From assembly GCF_015831345.1 (NCBI RefSeq), contig NZ_JADWYS010000001.1:2322618-2386617 (forward strand): 64,000 nt of DNA, given 5' to 3'. The notes beneath the pieces were generated by a model that saw nothing but the letters and a program-made list of their open reading frames with translations, had not been told where the DNA came from and did not search any database. This document shows, piece by piece, positions 1-7,916 of the stretch. The DNA is from Caenimonas aquaedulcis. GTDB taxonomy: Bacteria; Pseudomonadota; Gammaproteobacteria; Burkholderiales; Burkholderiaceae_C. Both the position numbers and the translations under genes were made by a program. Each line of letters starts with the position of its first letter. The first letter of the stretch is position 1.

Positions 1-1022
1 ATGGCGCCGCCGATGTCGCGCGTACGCGTCGCGGGGTTGGCGAGCGTCGCGTCCACCGCCGCCGACATCGCGTCGCCCGCGCGCTGCATCGCGGCGTTGC
101 CCTGCTTGTCGCCGACCCAGCGCACCATCATCGCGACCGACAGGATCATCGAGGTCGGGTTCGCGATGTCCTGGCCCGCGATGGTCGGGGCCGAACCGTG
201 CTGGGCCTGCGCGCAGCACAGCGTGTCGCTGGCCATGATCGAGCCGGCCAGGCCCAGGCTGCCGGAGAGTTCGCTCGCGAGGTCCGAGAGGATGTCGCCG
301 TAGAAGTTGGTCGCGACCAGCACGTCGAAGCGCTCGGGCTCGCGCACCAGCTGCGCAGTGGAGGCATCCACCAGCAGGTCGTCCAGCGCGACCTCTGGGA
401 AGTCCTTCGCGACATGCCGCACGGCTTCGAGAAAGAGGCCGTCTGTCATGTGGAAACTGTTGGCCTTGTGGATCGCGGTGACTTTTTTGCGGCGCGTCAT
501 CGCGAGCTCGAACGCGCGGCGCGCGATGCGTTCGCTGCAATGGCGCGTGATCTTGCGCGTGGACAGCGCCATGTCCGGGCTGGGCATGACCTCGCCCCAG
601 CCTCGGCTCATGTTGCGGTCGGGATAGAAGCCCTCGGTCGCCTCGCGCATGATGACGAGGTCCATCGATTTGCCCTCGCGCAGGTTGGACGGCAGGAAGG
701 GGCGCGTGCGCGCGGGGCGCACGTTCGCGTACAGGTCGAGCCCGATGCGAAACCCGGCCGAGACGTTGCGCCCGCCCTGCTCCGGCGCGGGATAGTCGGC
801 ATGCGACTGCGTGCCGAGCACGATGCCGTCGTAGCCGCGGGCCCGCGTGAGCACTTCGTCGCGAAGCGTGGTGCCGTATTCGCGCAGGCTCTCGAAGCCG
901 ACGCTGTCGTAGTCGAGTTCCAGGTGCAGGCCGAAGCGGCTGTCCGCGGCCTTCAGCACGTCCACGGTGGCGGCGACGATCTCGGGGCCGATGCCGTCGC
1001 ACGGCAGCACGATGAGTTTCAT
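1..1022 (-). CDS. Isocitrate/isopropylmalate dehydrogenase family protein (tartrate/D-malate dehydrogenase-like), C-terminus cut by window edge
   Basis: A metal- and NAD-dependent beta-decarboxylating 2-hydroxyacid dehydrogenase. The visible 340 residues begin MKLIVLPCDGIGPEI, the usual N-terminus of the family. They carry the conserved KKVTAIHKAN stretch and the FYGDILSDLASELSGSLGLA metal/substrate block, which uses an aspartate pair (DILSD). The reading frame is open to base 1, so only about the last 15-25 residues are missing. It lies 29 nt downstream of the Asp/Glu-racemase-family gene on the same strand, so the two are probably co-transcribed. Sequence alone does not separate 3-isopropylmalate, tartrate and D-malate dehydrogenases. 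The racemase and Bug-protein neighbours argue for catabolism of a hydroxy acid rather than leucine synthesis; that is inference. Confidence 0.85.
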   Translation of the reverse strand, partial: MKLIVLPCDGIGPEIVAATVDVLKAADSRFGLHLELDYDSVGFESLREYGTTLRDEVLTRARGYDGIVLGTQSHADYPAPEQGGRNVSAGFRIGLDLYANVRPARTRPFLPSNLREGKSMDLVIMREATEGFYPDRNMSRGWGEVMPSPDMALSTRKITRHCSERIARRAFELAMTRRKKVTAIHKANSFHMTDGLFLEAVRHVAKDFPEVALDDLLVDASTAQLVREPERFDVLVATNFYGDILSDLASELSGSLGLAGSIMASDTLCCAQAQHGSAPTIAGQDIANPTSMILSVAMMVRWVGDKQGNAAMQRAGDAMSAAVDATLANPATRTRDIGGA

Positions 1023-1051
1023 GGGGATCCTTGGGGGTCGAGGGGTGGGTG

Positions 1052-1741
1052 TCAGTCCGCGCGCAGCGCGGTGCGCATGGCGCGCACCGCGCTGTGCGGG
1101 CTCGTGAGGACCGGGCGGCCGACGGCGGCTTCGACCGCCGCGCGCGTGGACGCCATGGAGAACTGGCCCAGCAGGAGCAGGTCGCAGCGGGAGAGCCGGT
1201 GCGCGTGCTCCAGCACCAGCCGGTCGTGCCCGGCCGCGTCCCCGGCCGAAAGCGCCTCCATCGCGCCATCGGCGCAGGCCACTTCCAGTTCCACCGACGC
1301 GCCGCGGTCCACCGCGAGCTGCACGAACTCCTCGCGCAGGCTCTGCGCCGTGGGCGCGAAGGTCGTGAGCAGGCCGACGGTGCGCGAGCCGCCGAGCTGC
1401 GCGCAACGCGCCAGGGCCTCGTCGAACATCGCCTCGTTGGGCTTGAGCGTGGGCACGCCGACGGCCTGCGCGGCGGCTTCGATCGCCGGGCCGAACGCGG
1501 AGCAGGTGAAAAGGATGCCGCGCGCGCCGCAGCCGCGCGCATAGAGCGCGAGGTCGACGAAGCGCTGCGTCATCGCTGCATTCAATTCGCCAGCCGCCGC
1601 GCGGTCCTGCGAGAGCGAATCGTCCAGCAGGTTCATGCGATTCGCCTGCGGCCACAACTCGTCGAAGGCCACCGCGACCGGCTGCACGGCCAGTGGCGTC
1701 GCGTGTATCAAGGCGATTCTTGGTGCAATGAGAGCGGCCAT
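1052..1741 (-). CDS. Aspartate/glutamate racemase family protein
   Basis: A 229-residue protein of the Asp/Glu/hydantoin racemase superfamily, cofactor-independent two-cysteine enzymes. One expected catalytic cysteine is visible in ILFTCSAFGPAIE. The second-half position expected to hold the partner cysteine reads LLLGQFSMAS, with no cysteine, so the product may be a one-cysteine relative such as a decarboxylase or maleate-isomerase-like enzyme rather than a true racemase. The start at MAALIAPRIALIHATP was chosen because the family's first beta strand begins there; a longer frame reaches 1897 but adds 52 residues unlike the family. It is divergent from the Bug gene at 1842 and upstream of the dehydrogenase. 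Confidence 0.8.
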   Translation of the reverse strand: MAALIAPRIALIHATPLAVQPVAVAFDELWPQANRMNLLDDSLSQDRAAAGELNAAMTQRFVDLALYARGCGARGILFTCSAFGPAIEAAAQAVGVPTLKPNEAMFDEALARCAQLGGSRTVGLLTTFAPTAQSLREEFVQLAVDRGASVELEVACADGAMEALSAGDAAGHDRLVLEHAHRLSRCDLLLLGQFSMASTRAAVEAAVGRPVLTSPHSAVRAMRTALRAD

Positions 1742-1841
1742 CTTGATGGGTACTTTCCCTATGAATGCGTTTCGGATGGATTGTATCAAGTTTATTTTTA
1801 GTACATTACAGGCTTTACAGGCCGTCGATCCGGAGACCCGC
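1742..1841. promoter_or_regulatory. Divergent AT-rich control region with tandem TTACAGGC repeats
   Basis: This 100-bp gap between the racemase-family gene and the Bug gene is much richer in A+T than its surroundings. Two exact copies of TTACAGGC lie head to tail at 1806-1813 and 1815-1822, a 9-bp period, just upstream of the Bug start. A GntR-like half site TTGTATCAAG lies at 1781-1790, and TGTATCAAG also occurs near 1704 inside the racemase gene. No regulator is encoded next to it. The region probably holds both promoters; the repeats are a candidate operator. Confidence 0.4.
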
Positions 1842-2831
1842 ATGATCCCCCGCAGACCCTTCCTCATTCTTGCAGGCGCACTCCTCGCGCCCTTCACCGC
1901 GGCGGCGCAGGACGCGGCCCGCGCCTATCCGTCCAGGCCGATCACGCTGATCGTTCCCTATGCCGCCGGCGGCAGCTCGGACGTCCGTGCGCGGCAGGTC
2001 GGGCAGAAACTCGCCGCCTCGCTGGGCCAGCCGCTGATCGTGGACAACAAGCCCGGCGCGAACGGCAACATCGGCACGCTGGCCATCGCCAAGGCCGCGC
2101 CCGACGGCTACACCATCGGCATCGGCAACCTCGCGCCGCTCACCGTGAACCGCACGCTGATCCCCGGCACGACGCCGTTCGACCCCGCGACCGATCTCGT
2201 GCCCGTTGCGCTGATCGAGAAGGGCCCGCTGGTGCTGGTGGTCAACGACAAGTCCCCGTATCGCAACGCGCAGGAACTGCTCGCCGCGATGAAGGCGAAG
2301 CCCGGGCGCTTCAGCTACGCCTCCGCCGGGTCGGGCGGGTCATTCCACCTCGCCGGCGAAATGTTCAAGTCGGAAACGGGCGTGTTCGCCACGCACATCC
2401 CCTACCGCGGCGGCGGCCCGGCGATGAACGACATGCTGTCCGGACAGGTCGACTACATGTTCGAGATGGTGCCGTCGGCGATCGGCTACCTGAAGGCCTC
2501 GCCGCCGAAGCTGCGTGCGCTCGCGGTCGCGCACGACAGGCGGCTGCCCAGCCTGCCAGACGTCCCGACCTTCGCGGAACTCGGCATCAGGCACATGGAA
2601 ATCTCGAACTGGTTCGGCATCGTGGCGCCCAAGGGCACGCCGAAGGCGATCGTCGACAAGCTCAATGCGGCGATCAACCAGGCCCTCAGGGAGCCGGATC
2701 TCGCGCTGCGCATCACCGAGCCCGGCAACGTGGTCGGCGGCGGCACGCCCGCCCAGTTCGCGGAGTTCATCGGCGCGGAAACGCAGCGCTGGGGGCAGCT
2801 CATCCGCGACAGGAACATCAAGTCGGATTGA
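1842..2831 (+). CDS. Tripartite tricarboxylate transporter substrate-binding protein (Bug family), orphan
   Basis: A 329-residue periplasmic solute-binding protein of the Bug/TctC family. It starts MIPRRPFLILAGALLAPF, an N-terminal signal peptide ending near AAAQDA, followed by the family signature PSRPITLIVPYAAGGSSD and the later GANGNIGT and PDGYTIGIG blocks. The frame is open back to 1635, but that extension is not family-like. No TctA or TctB gene is adjacent, as is usual for the many orphan Bug proteins in Burkholderiales. It is transcribed away from the racemase/dehydrogenase pair, so its ligand may be their substrate (inference). Its 3' end overlaps the convergent arsC by 14 bp. Confidence 0.9.
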   Translation: MIPRRPFLILAGALLAPFTAAAQDAARAYPSRPITLIVPYAAGGSSDVRARQVGQKLAASLGQPLIVDNKPGANGNIGTLAIAKAAPDGYTIGIGNLAPLTVNRTLIPGTTPFDPATDLVPVALIEKGPLVLVVNDKSPYRNAQELLAAMKAKPGRFSYASAGSGGSFHLAGEMFKSETGVFATHIPYRGGGPAMNDMLSGQVDYMFEMVPSAIGYLKASPPKLRALAVAHDRRLPSLPDVPTFAELGIRHMEISNWFGIVAPKGTPKAIVDKLNAAINQALREPDLALRITEPGNVVGGGTPAQFAEFIGAETQRWGQLIRDRNIKSD

Positions 2832-3231
2832 ACTTCACGACTTCGCCGTCTTCCTTGGTGAAGAGCCCGCGCTGCGGCCTCGGCAGCAGGTCCACGACCA
2901 TTTCCGAGGGCCGGCACAGGCGCACGCCTTTCGCCGTCACGACGATGGGCCGGTTGATCAGGATCGGATGCGCGAGCATCGCGTCGAGCAGCTGGTCGTC
3001 GGTGACGGCGGGGTCGTCCAGACCCAGCTCGTCATAGGGCGTGCCCTTGCGCCGCATCGCGTCGCGGACGGGAACGCCCATCGCGGCGATGAGCTCCTTC
3101 AGCCGCTCGCGCGTAGGCGGGTGCTGGAGGTATTCGATGACCACCGGCTCGATGCCGGCGTTGCGGATCAGGCCCAGCGTGTTGCGGGAGGTGCCGCACT
3201 GCGGGTTGTGATAGATCGTCACTTCGTCCAT
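2818..3231 (-). CDS. arsC: Arsenate reductase ArsC (glutaredoxin-coupled type)
   Basis: A 137-residue cytoplasmic enzyme that reduces arsenate to arsenite using glutathione and glutaredoxin. The N-terminal YHNPQCGTSRNTL block carries the catalytic cysteine (Cys11), and the LINRPIV segment with the following GVRLCRPSE is the conserved oxyanion-binding region. The start at MDEVTIYHNP is supported by an AAGGGAGAA ribosome-binding site about 7 nt upstream; upstream in-frame ATGs lack this. It is the last gene of the arsenic operon, 19 nt after aqpS. Its stop overlaps the convergent Bug gene, and no terminator is visible between them. Confidence 0.93.
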   Translation of the reverse strand: MDEVTIYHNPQCGTSRNTLGLIRNAGIEPVVIEYLQHPPTRERLKELIAAMGVPVRDAMRRKGTPYDELGLDDPAVTDDQLLDAMLAHPILINRPIVVTAKGVRLCRPSEMVVDLLPRPQRGLFTKEDGEVVKFNPT

Positions 3232-3250
3232 TCGGCATTCTCCCTTCATG

Positions 3251-3940
3251 TCACCCGGCCTGCGCATCGGGCGGCCCCAGCATACGGGACACCGCCATCC
3301 CCACGGCGCCGCCTGCGAACTGCGCCGCGACGAATGCCGCTGCGCTCGCGGGCGCGATGCCCGCGAAGGTGTCGCTCATCATGCGACCGAGCACGGCCGC
3401 CGGGTTGGCGAACGAGGTGCTGGCGGTGAACCAGTACGCCGCGCCGATGTAGCTGGCGACGAGCGCAGCAGCCCTGCCCCTGGGCGCGCGCAGCACCACC
3501 ACGATCAAGCCCGCCGCCGCGACAGCCTCCGCCAGCCACTGCCCCGGGCTCGCGCGCATCTTGCTGCTGGCATGCAGCAGGGACAGGTCGAACATGGCAT
3601 TGGCGAGCGCGGCGCCCGCGATCGCACCGGCGAGCTGTGCGGCAATGAAGAGCGCCGTGCGCCGTGCCCGGCCTTCGCCGGCGCCGGCGACTGCGAGCAC
3701 CACCGAGACCACCGGATTGAAATGCGCGCCGCTCACCGGCCCGAGCACCTCGATCAGCACGTACAGGATGAACACGGTGGCGAGCGTGTTCGCGAGCAGC
3801 GCCACGCCGGTGTTGCCCGCGCTCAGCCGCTCGGCCATGATGCCCGAGCCGATCACCGCGCACAGCAGCAGCGCGGTGCCGATGAATTCGGCGAAGAGTT
3901 CGCGCCGCAGGTTTCGCACCGGCGCCGGCTTCAGCAACAC
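3251..3940 (-). CDS. aqpS: MIP/aquaglyceroporin family channel, arsenic-operon type (AqpS-like)
   Basis: A 229-residue membrane channel of the major intrinsic protein family with six hydrophobic segments and two pore half-helices: NPV at about 75-77 and NPA at about 179-181. The NPV variant in the first half is typical of arsenic-associated members. In Sinorhizobium-type ars operons AqpS replaces an active pump: arsenite made by ArsC leaves the cell down its gradient. No arsB or acr3 is present here, which fits that model. There is no ATG; the start is probably GTG at 3940, overlapping the arsI stop by 10 nt, with TTG 3937 or GTG 3919 as alternatives. The overlap implies translational coupling. 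Confidence 0.85.
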   Translation of the reverse strand: MLLKPAPVRNLRRELFAEFIGTALLLCAVIGSGIMAERLSAGNTGVALLANTLATVFILYVLIEVLGPVSGAHFNPVVSVVLAVAGAGEGRARRTALFIAAQLAGAIAGAALANAMFDLSLLHASSKMRASPGQWLAEAVAAAGLIVVVLRAPRGRAAALVASYIGAAYWFTASTSFANPAAVLGRMMSDTFAGIAPASAAAFVAAQFAGGAVGMAVSRMLGPPDAQAG

Positions 3941-4383
3941 GCCTTCGCGGGTTCGGCCTTCACGTCCGGCGCCTTGCCTGCGCAGCACGAAGCACCCGCC
4001 GCGCGCGGCTGGCTGAACACGGGAATGCTGTCCAGCGTGTGGAACTGCTCCCAGGCGACGCCCTGGGGGTCGGTCACCCAGTACTTGTCGCTGCGCGCGT
4101 AGCAGCAGGTCGTCTCGCCGTCGTCCTGCAGCGTCATGTCGGCCTTCGCGGCCTGTGCGCGCATCGCCGACAGTTCTTCCTCGCTCTCGACCTGGATGCC
4201 CAGGTGGCCCACGCCCGGCGCATCGCCGCGCGTCGAGATCGCGAAGTTCACCGGCGGGTCCTGCAGCATCCACTTGGCATAGTCGCCCTCGGTGCGGGCC
4301 GGTGCGGCGTTGAACATCGCCGAATAGAACGCGATGTTCTTCGCGAGGTCGTCGACGTGCACGTGGACATGGAATCGCTTCAT
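3931..4383 (-). CDS. arsI: ArsI/CadI family glyoxalase-fold dioxygenase, putative C-As lyase
   Basis: A 150-residue vicinal-oxygen-chelate protein. Known ArsI enzymes are Fe(II)-dependent and cleave the carbon-arsenic bond of trivalent organoarsenicals such as methylarsenite. Expected metal ligands are visible as His5 (FHVHV), His60 (GVGHLG) and Glu112 (AWEQF). The family's vicinal cysteine pair that binds the arsenical is Cys93-Cys94 in TTCCYARSDKYWVTDP. Two further CC pairs close the C-terminus (Cys133-134 and Cys149-150), probably extra As(III)-binding sites. The start ATG shares 4 nt with the arsR stop (ATGA). CadI-type cadmium-induced proteins share the motif, so function is inferred from the arsenic context. 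Confidence 0.87.
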   Translation of the reverse strand: MKRFHVHVHVDDLAKNIAFYSAMFNAAPARTEGDYAKWMLQDPPVNFAISTRGDAPGVGHLGIQVESEEELSAMRAQAAKADMTLQDDGETTCCYARSDKYWVTDPQGVAWEQFHTLDSIPVFSQPRAAGASCCAGKAPDVKAEPAKACC

Positions 4384-4730
4384 GATGCTTTTCTCCTGGT
4401 GGATGGTTTGGTGGGCGCGCAGCGCCCCGGTGCGACCCCGCATGCCGCGCCCTGGCAGCAATGCTCGGTCAGGTAGGACAGCAGCGCGTTCATCTGCTCG
4501 AAGTTCGCGCGGTAGATCAGGTTGCGCCCGTCCCGCTCCTGCGAAACGAGCCCGGCGTGCGTCAATTCCTTCAGGTGGAAGGACAGCGTGGCCGGCGCCG
4601 CTTCCAGCGACTCGGCCAGCTGCCCCGGCGTGAGGCCTTCCGGCCCGGCGACGACGAGCGCCTTGAAGACGCGCAGGCGCATGGCCTGGGCGAGGGCCGC
4701 GAGTTGCTGGATCGCATCTGTTTCTTCCAT
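4380..4730 (-). CDS. arsR: ArsR/SmtB family arsenical-responsive repressor
   Basis: A 116-residue winged-helix repressor. The recognition helix region reads APATLSFHLKELTHAGLV (about 45-62) and the wing QERDGRNLIY. The C-terminal cysteines Cys91, Cys92 and Cys97 (EHCCQGAACG) resemble the three-cysteine site of Acidithiobacillus-type ArsR (Cys95/96/102), not the N-terminal CVC site of the E. coli R773 protein; this is a comparison from memory. It heads the operon arsR-arsI-aqpS-arsC. No Shine-Dalgarno is visible before the ATG, which lies inside a 32-bp dyad, so the mRNA may be leaderless and self-repressed at its start codon. Confidence 0.93.
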   Translation of the reverse strand: MEETDAIQQLAALAQAMRLRVFKALVVAGPEGLTPGQLAESLEAAPATLSFHLKELTHAGLVSQERDGRNLIYRANFEQMNALLSYLTEHCCQGAACGVAPGRCAPTKPSTRRKAS

Positions 4731-4756
4731 ATTTCGATAATAGTCGAATTATGGAA
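4725..4756. promoter_or_regulatory. ArsR operator-like inverted repeat covering the arsR start codon
   Basis: Arms TTCCATATTTCGA (4725-4737) and TCGAATTATGGAA (4744-4756) are inverted copies with one mismatch in 13, separated by TAATAG. The core TTCGA-N6-TCGAA is perfect. The arsR initiation codon is 4730-4728, inside the left arm. Repressor bound here would block both promoter and start. This is much more AT-rich than its surroundings. Just downstream (4767-4783) is a short CCCTTG/CAAGGG hairpin without a U tract. Confidence 0.7.
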
Positions 4757-4793
4757 ACTTGCAAGGCCCTTGTCGCCCAAGGGGCTCAACGCG

Positions 4794-6875
4794 TCAGAAG
4801 TTGTGCGTCAAGGTCACCCGGAAGGCCCGCGGCTCCACGGGATGGAACACCCGGTCCGTGACCGGCGAGGCTTCGCCGCGCAACTGCGAATCGTAGTAAT
4901 AGTCGATGTCGCTTGCCTTGCGGTTGAACAGGTTGAAGACGTCCAGCGCCACGCGCGTCTTCGCGTCGAGCTTGTACGCGACGCGCGCGTTGGTGAGCAC
5001 GGTGCTCGACGAGCGCACCGAGTTGTCTTCCACGAGCGGGCGCGGCCCGAAGTAGCGCAGCTGCACGCTGCCGGACCAGGGACCCCGGTCCACGATCGTC
5101 ACCCCGAGCGACACCACCTTCTCGATCGAGCCGGGGATGAAATTGCCGGCAGCGTCGTCCTGCGTGTAGCGCGAGCGGGAGATCGCGAAGTCCGCATCCA
5201 GCAGCAGGCCGTTGTCCGCGACATAGTGGTTGTTCCATTCCACGCCGTGGCGCGCGCTGGGGCGGCTCGGCGCGGTATCGCCCGCATCGCCGACGAACAC
5301 CAGCTCGGACGCGATGCGCAGGCGCCAGAGCGCGACCGAACTTTGCAGGCCGGGGACGAGTTCGGTGCGCAGGCCGATTTCGCTGCCGCGCGTCTTCACG
5401 AGCGGCGTGACGGGCGTGGTCGGCAGCAGGTCTTTCGGCGTGAGCACCTGCGTGGTGCCGCGTGCGTCGTTGCTGTGGAAGCCTTCGCCCCAGTTGAGGA
5501 AGTACTCCGTCTTCGCCCAGGGCCCCACGATGAAGGACAGCTTGGGCGACGCGAGGTGGTCGCCCGCCTTGCCGGAGTTCGCGGCGATGTTGCTTGCGAC
5601 ATCGAAGCGGTAGCGATCCCAGCGCACGCCCGCCACGGTGCGGAACTTCTCGTGCCACTGCGTCGTGTTCTCCGCGAACACGCCCGCGCTCGTCTCGCGC
5701 ACGCGGTCTTCGCGATCGAGCGAGGTCTGCACGCGCGCGGTCGTCCGGTACAGGCCGACGGGCGACACGCGGTCGTAGCGTGTCTGCAGGCCCACGCGGT
5801 TGACGGCATCGAAGCCCGCCAGCTTCATGTTCCACGTCTGGCTCAGGTTCAGTCCCGCGACGCTCCTGCGCTCCTTCTGCTCGAACTGGTCGCCGCCCAC
5901 CGGGTCGTCCATGTAGTAGGTGAAGTTGCTGAAGAGGTCCAGGCGGGAGCGGATGGCGTAGGCATTGACTTCGAGGAGGCCGAGCGCATTGCGCTGCCGC
6001 ATCGCGGCGGACACGCTGTAGCGCGAGCTCTCGCCGCCGTCGGTCGCATCGATCGCGCCGTAGCGGTCCACGAGGCCCGCATCCACCGCGCGTTGCGGGA
6101 TCTGGTCGGTGGCGTTCCAGCGCGCGCTGTAGCCCATGGCCGTCACGTTGAAGCCTTCGTCGCGCGTGCCCTGGCTGTAGCGCAGCAGCCCGTTGAACTT
6201 GCGCAGCCTTTCGGGGTTCACCCACGGGCCGTCGTTGCGCGCGAGGTCGAGCGCATAGAGCAGCTGGCCCGCGCCGGCCGCGGTGGACTTTGCCAGCAGC
6301 GCGCGCGTGTAGCGGTTCTGCCCGAGCGTGAGCGAGGCGATGCCTGCGGGCAATGTGTCCATGAGGCGCAGGTGCGCGGCGCCCGCCGACGCGAAGTCGC
6401 CCTCTTCCGCGTAGTACGGCCCCTTGCGGTAGTCGATGCGCGAGACGAGTTCGGGGATCAGGAAGTTGAGGTCCGTGTAGCCCTGCCCGTGCGCATGGCT
6501 GCGCATGTTGACGGGCATGCCGTCGACGAAGGTGGCGAAGTCGGTGCCGTGGTCGAGGTTGAAGCCGCGCAGGTAGTACTGGTTGGCCTTGCCGTCGCCG
6601 CTGTGCTGGCTCACGATCAGCCCGGGCACGAATTCCAGGATCTCCCCGGTGCGCTCCGTCGGGCGCGTCGCGATCAGGCGCGCGCTCACGCTGCCCTGGC
6701 TCGCGGCGTCCGACGAGCCGACGGCGTTGTCGTAGTTGCCGCGGATCTCGACCGGCGCCAGCGTGGAGCCGACGGACTGCGCGAAGGTGGATGCGGCGGC
6801 GCAAGCCGCGAAGGCCGCCATGGCGACGGCATGCGGGCGCCCTGCCCGCCGGGAGGCGATCGATGTGTGTGTCAC
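4794..6875 (-). CDS. TonB-dependent outer-membrane receptor
   Basis: A 693-residue outer-membrane transporter. It has a signal peptide (cleavage near TFAQ-SV, about residue 33), a plug domain with TGEILEFVPGLIVSQHSG and YYLRGFNLDHGTDFATFVDG (about 75-120), and a 22-strand barrel ending in the typical aromatic terminus LTHNF. Such receptors import metal chelates, vitamins or glycans using TonB energy; the substrate cannot be told here. No STN signalling domain is present. The gap to the upstream SOD gene is only 94 bp, so no riboswitch of cobalamin size fits. It sits between the arsenic operon and the SOD gene on the same strand. A later start at Met19 is possible. Confidence 0.92.
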   Translation of the reverse strand: MTHTSIASRRAGRPHAVAMAAFAACAAASTFAQSVGSTLAPVEIRGNYDNAVGSSDAASQGSVSARLIATRPTERTGEILEFVPGLIVSQHSGDGKANQYYLRGFNLDHGTDFATFVDGMPVNMRSHAHGQGYTDLNFLIPELVSRIDYRKGPYYAEEGDFASAGAAHLRLMDTLPAGIASLTLGQNRYTRALLAKSTAAGAGQLLYALDLARNDGPWVNPERLRKFNGLLRYSQGTRDEGFNVTAMGYSARWNATDQIPQRAVDAGLVDRYGAIDATDGGESSRYSVSAAMRQRNALGLLEVNAYAIRSRLDLFSNFTYYMDDPVGGDQFEQKERRSVAGLNLSQTWNMKLAGFDAVNRVGLQTRYDRVSPVGLYRTTARVQTSLDREDRVRETSAGVFAENTTQWHEKFRTVAGVRWDRYRFDVASNIAANSGKAGDHLASPKLSFIVGPWAKTEYFLNWGEGFHSNDARGTTQVLTPKDLLPTTPVTPLVKTRGSEIGLRTELVPGLQSSVALWRLRIASELVFVGDAGDTAPSRPSARHGVEWNNHYVADNGLLLDADFAISRSRYTQDDAAGNFIPGSIEKVVSLGVTIVDRGPWSGSVQLRYFGPRPLVEDNSVRSSSTVLTNARVAYKLDAKTRVALDVFNLFNRKASDIDYYYDSQLRGEASPVTDRVFHPVEPRAFRVTLTHNF

Positions 6876-6969
6876 GGGAGAAGCGAAGGGCGTTGAATCG
6901 CCCCGGTCAATGGGTGCGGCGATTATTTCACGCCGTGCGCGAACCCATCGAACGCCGTGAAGCTTCCGG

Positions 6970-7902
6970 TCAGGAGGCCGCCTTGTCGGCGAGCGGCAAT
7001 CCGGCGCCCTTCCAGCCGTCGATCCCGCCGCGCATGAACTTCGCGTTCACCCCCTGGGCACGCAAGCGCAGGGCCGTGCTGCGCCCCACTTCGTGTCCAT
7101 AGACGCAATAGACGACGACTTCCCTGTCCTTCGGCAGGCTGGCGCCCCACGCTCCGACGGCCGCCGGGTCGTGCCACGTGGCCCCGGGAATGACCTGCCC
7201 GGCCTGTTCGTACACGCCCGCGCGCCGGACGTCGACCAACTGCGCATCGGCGATCTCCGAGCGCTCCACCGCCAACGCTTCGGTCGCGCCATGCACGGCG
7301 GACTGGTAGCGGGCATAGACGGCATCCCAATCGATGTTCTTCATGAAAGCGTCCACCCAGGCGCCGGCCTGCGCGCCGAAGTCCATGTGGTACGCATGCT
7401 CGTACATGTCGAGGGCCAGGATCGGCACGCCTCCTGCGATCGCGTGCGTGTGGTCGGCCGCCCACTGGTTGACGAGCGTCCCGTCGCGCGGCTGGAAGCA
7501 CAGCAGCACCCAGCCCGAGCCGCCGCCCAGGGCCTTGCCCATTGCGACGAACTCCTCGCGCCAACGCTCGATGCCGGCGAAACTCGCGGTGAGCGCGAGC
7601 GCCATGGCAGGCTGCATGGTGACGCCATCGCCGCCCAGCGACGCGAAGTGCAGCTCGTGCAGCAGCATCGAGTTGGTGGCGATGAGTTCCTCGCGCTTGA
7701 GCCCGTTGAGCTGGAAGCCCGGGGCCGTGGCGAACTCCAGTGCCGCCAATTCGGCGCGGATCGCGTTCAGGCGTTTGACCGCACCGCCGTAGTTGTTCTC
7801 GTGGTGGCTGCGCACGATCTTTTCGGACAAGCCATGGAGCCTGGCCGGATCGACCGGGAGGGGTTGGGTGCGCAGTTCGGAAGCGGGATATGGATTGGAC
7901 AA
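6970..7902 (-). CDS. Fe/Mn superoxide dismutase fused to a C-terminal rhodanese domain
   Basis: A 310-residue two-domain protein. Residues about 15-205 are Fe/Mn superoxide dismutase; the four metal ligands appear as His33 (RSHHENNYGG), His82 (LLHELHF), Asp165 and His169 (LDMYEHAYHMDFG). Residues about 215-305 are a rhodanese domain beginning AQLVDVRRAGVYEQ, with catalytic Cys266 in VVYCVYGHEVGRS, followed by FMRGGIDGWKGAGLPL. Ordinary SODs are about 195 residues. The first domain would dismute superoxide and the second would carry persulfide sulfur; how they cooperate is unknown. An AGGAG-type ribosome-binding site precedes the start. No signal peptide is seen, so it is cytoplasmic. Confidence 0.88.
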   Translation of the reverse strand: MSNPYPASELRTQPLPVDPARLHGLSEKIVRSHHENNYGGAVKRLNAIRAELAALEFATAPGFQLNGLKREELIATNSMLLHELHFASLGGDGVTMQPAMALALTASFAGIERWREEFVAMGKALGGGSGWVLLCFQPRDGTLVNQWAADHTHAIAGGVPILALDMYEHAYHMDFGAQAGAWVDAFMKNIDWDAVYARYQSAVHGATEALAVERSEIADAQLVDVRRAGVYEQAGQVIPGATWHDPAAVGAWGASLPKDREVVVYCVYGHEVGRSTALRLRAQGVNAKFMRGGIDGWKGAGLPLADKAAS

Positions 7903-7916
7903 GCGAAGTCTCCTAA

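Noticed and set aside
4767..4783. CCCTTG/CAAGGG hairpin as terminator of the TonB receptor gene
   Set aside because: Six base pairs without a U tract; it is on the upstream side of the arsR operator and was not called.
6876..6969. Cobalamin or other riboswitch ahead of the TonB-dependent receptor
   Set aside because: The gap is only 94 bp and no conserved riboswitch core was seen.
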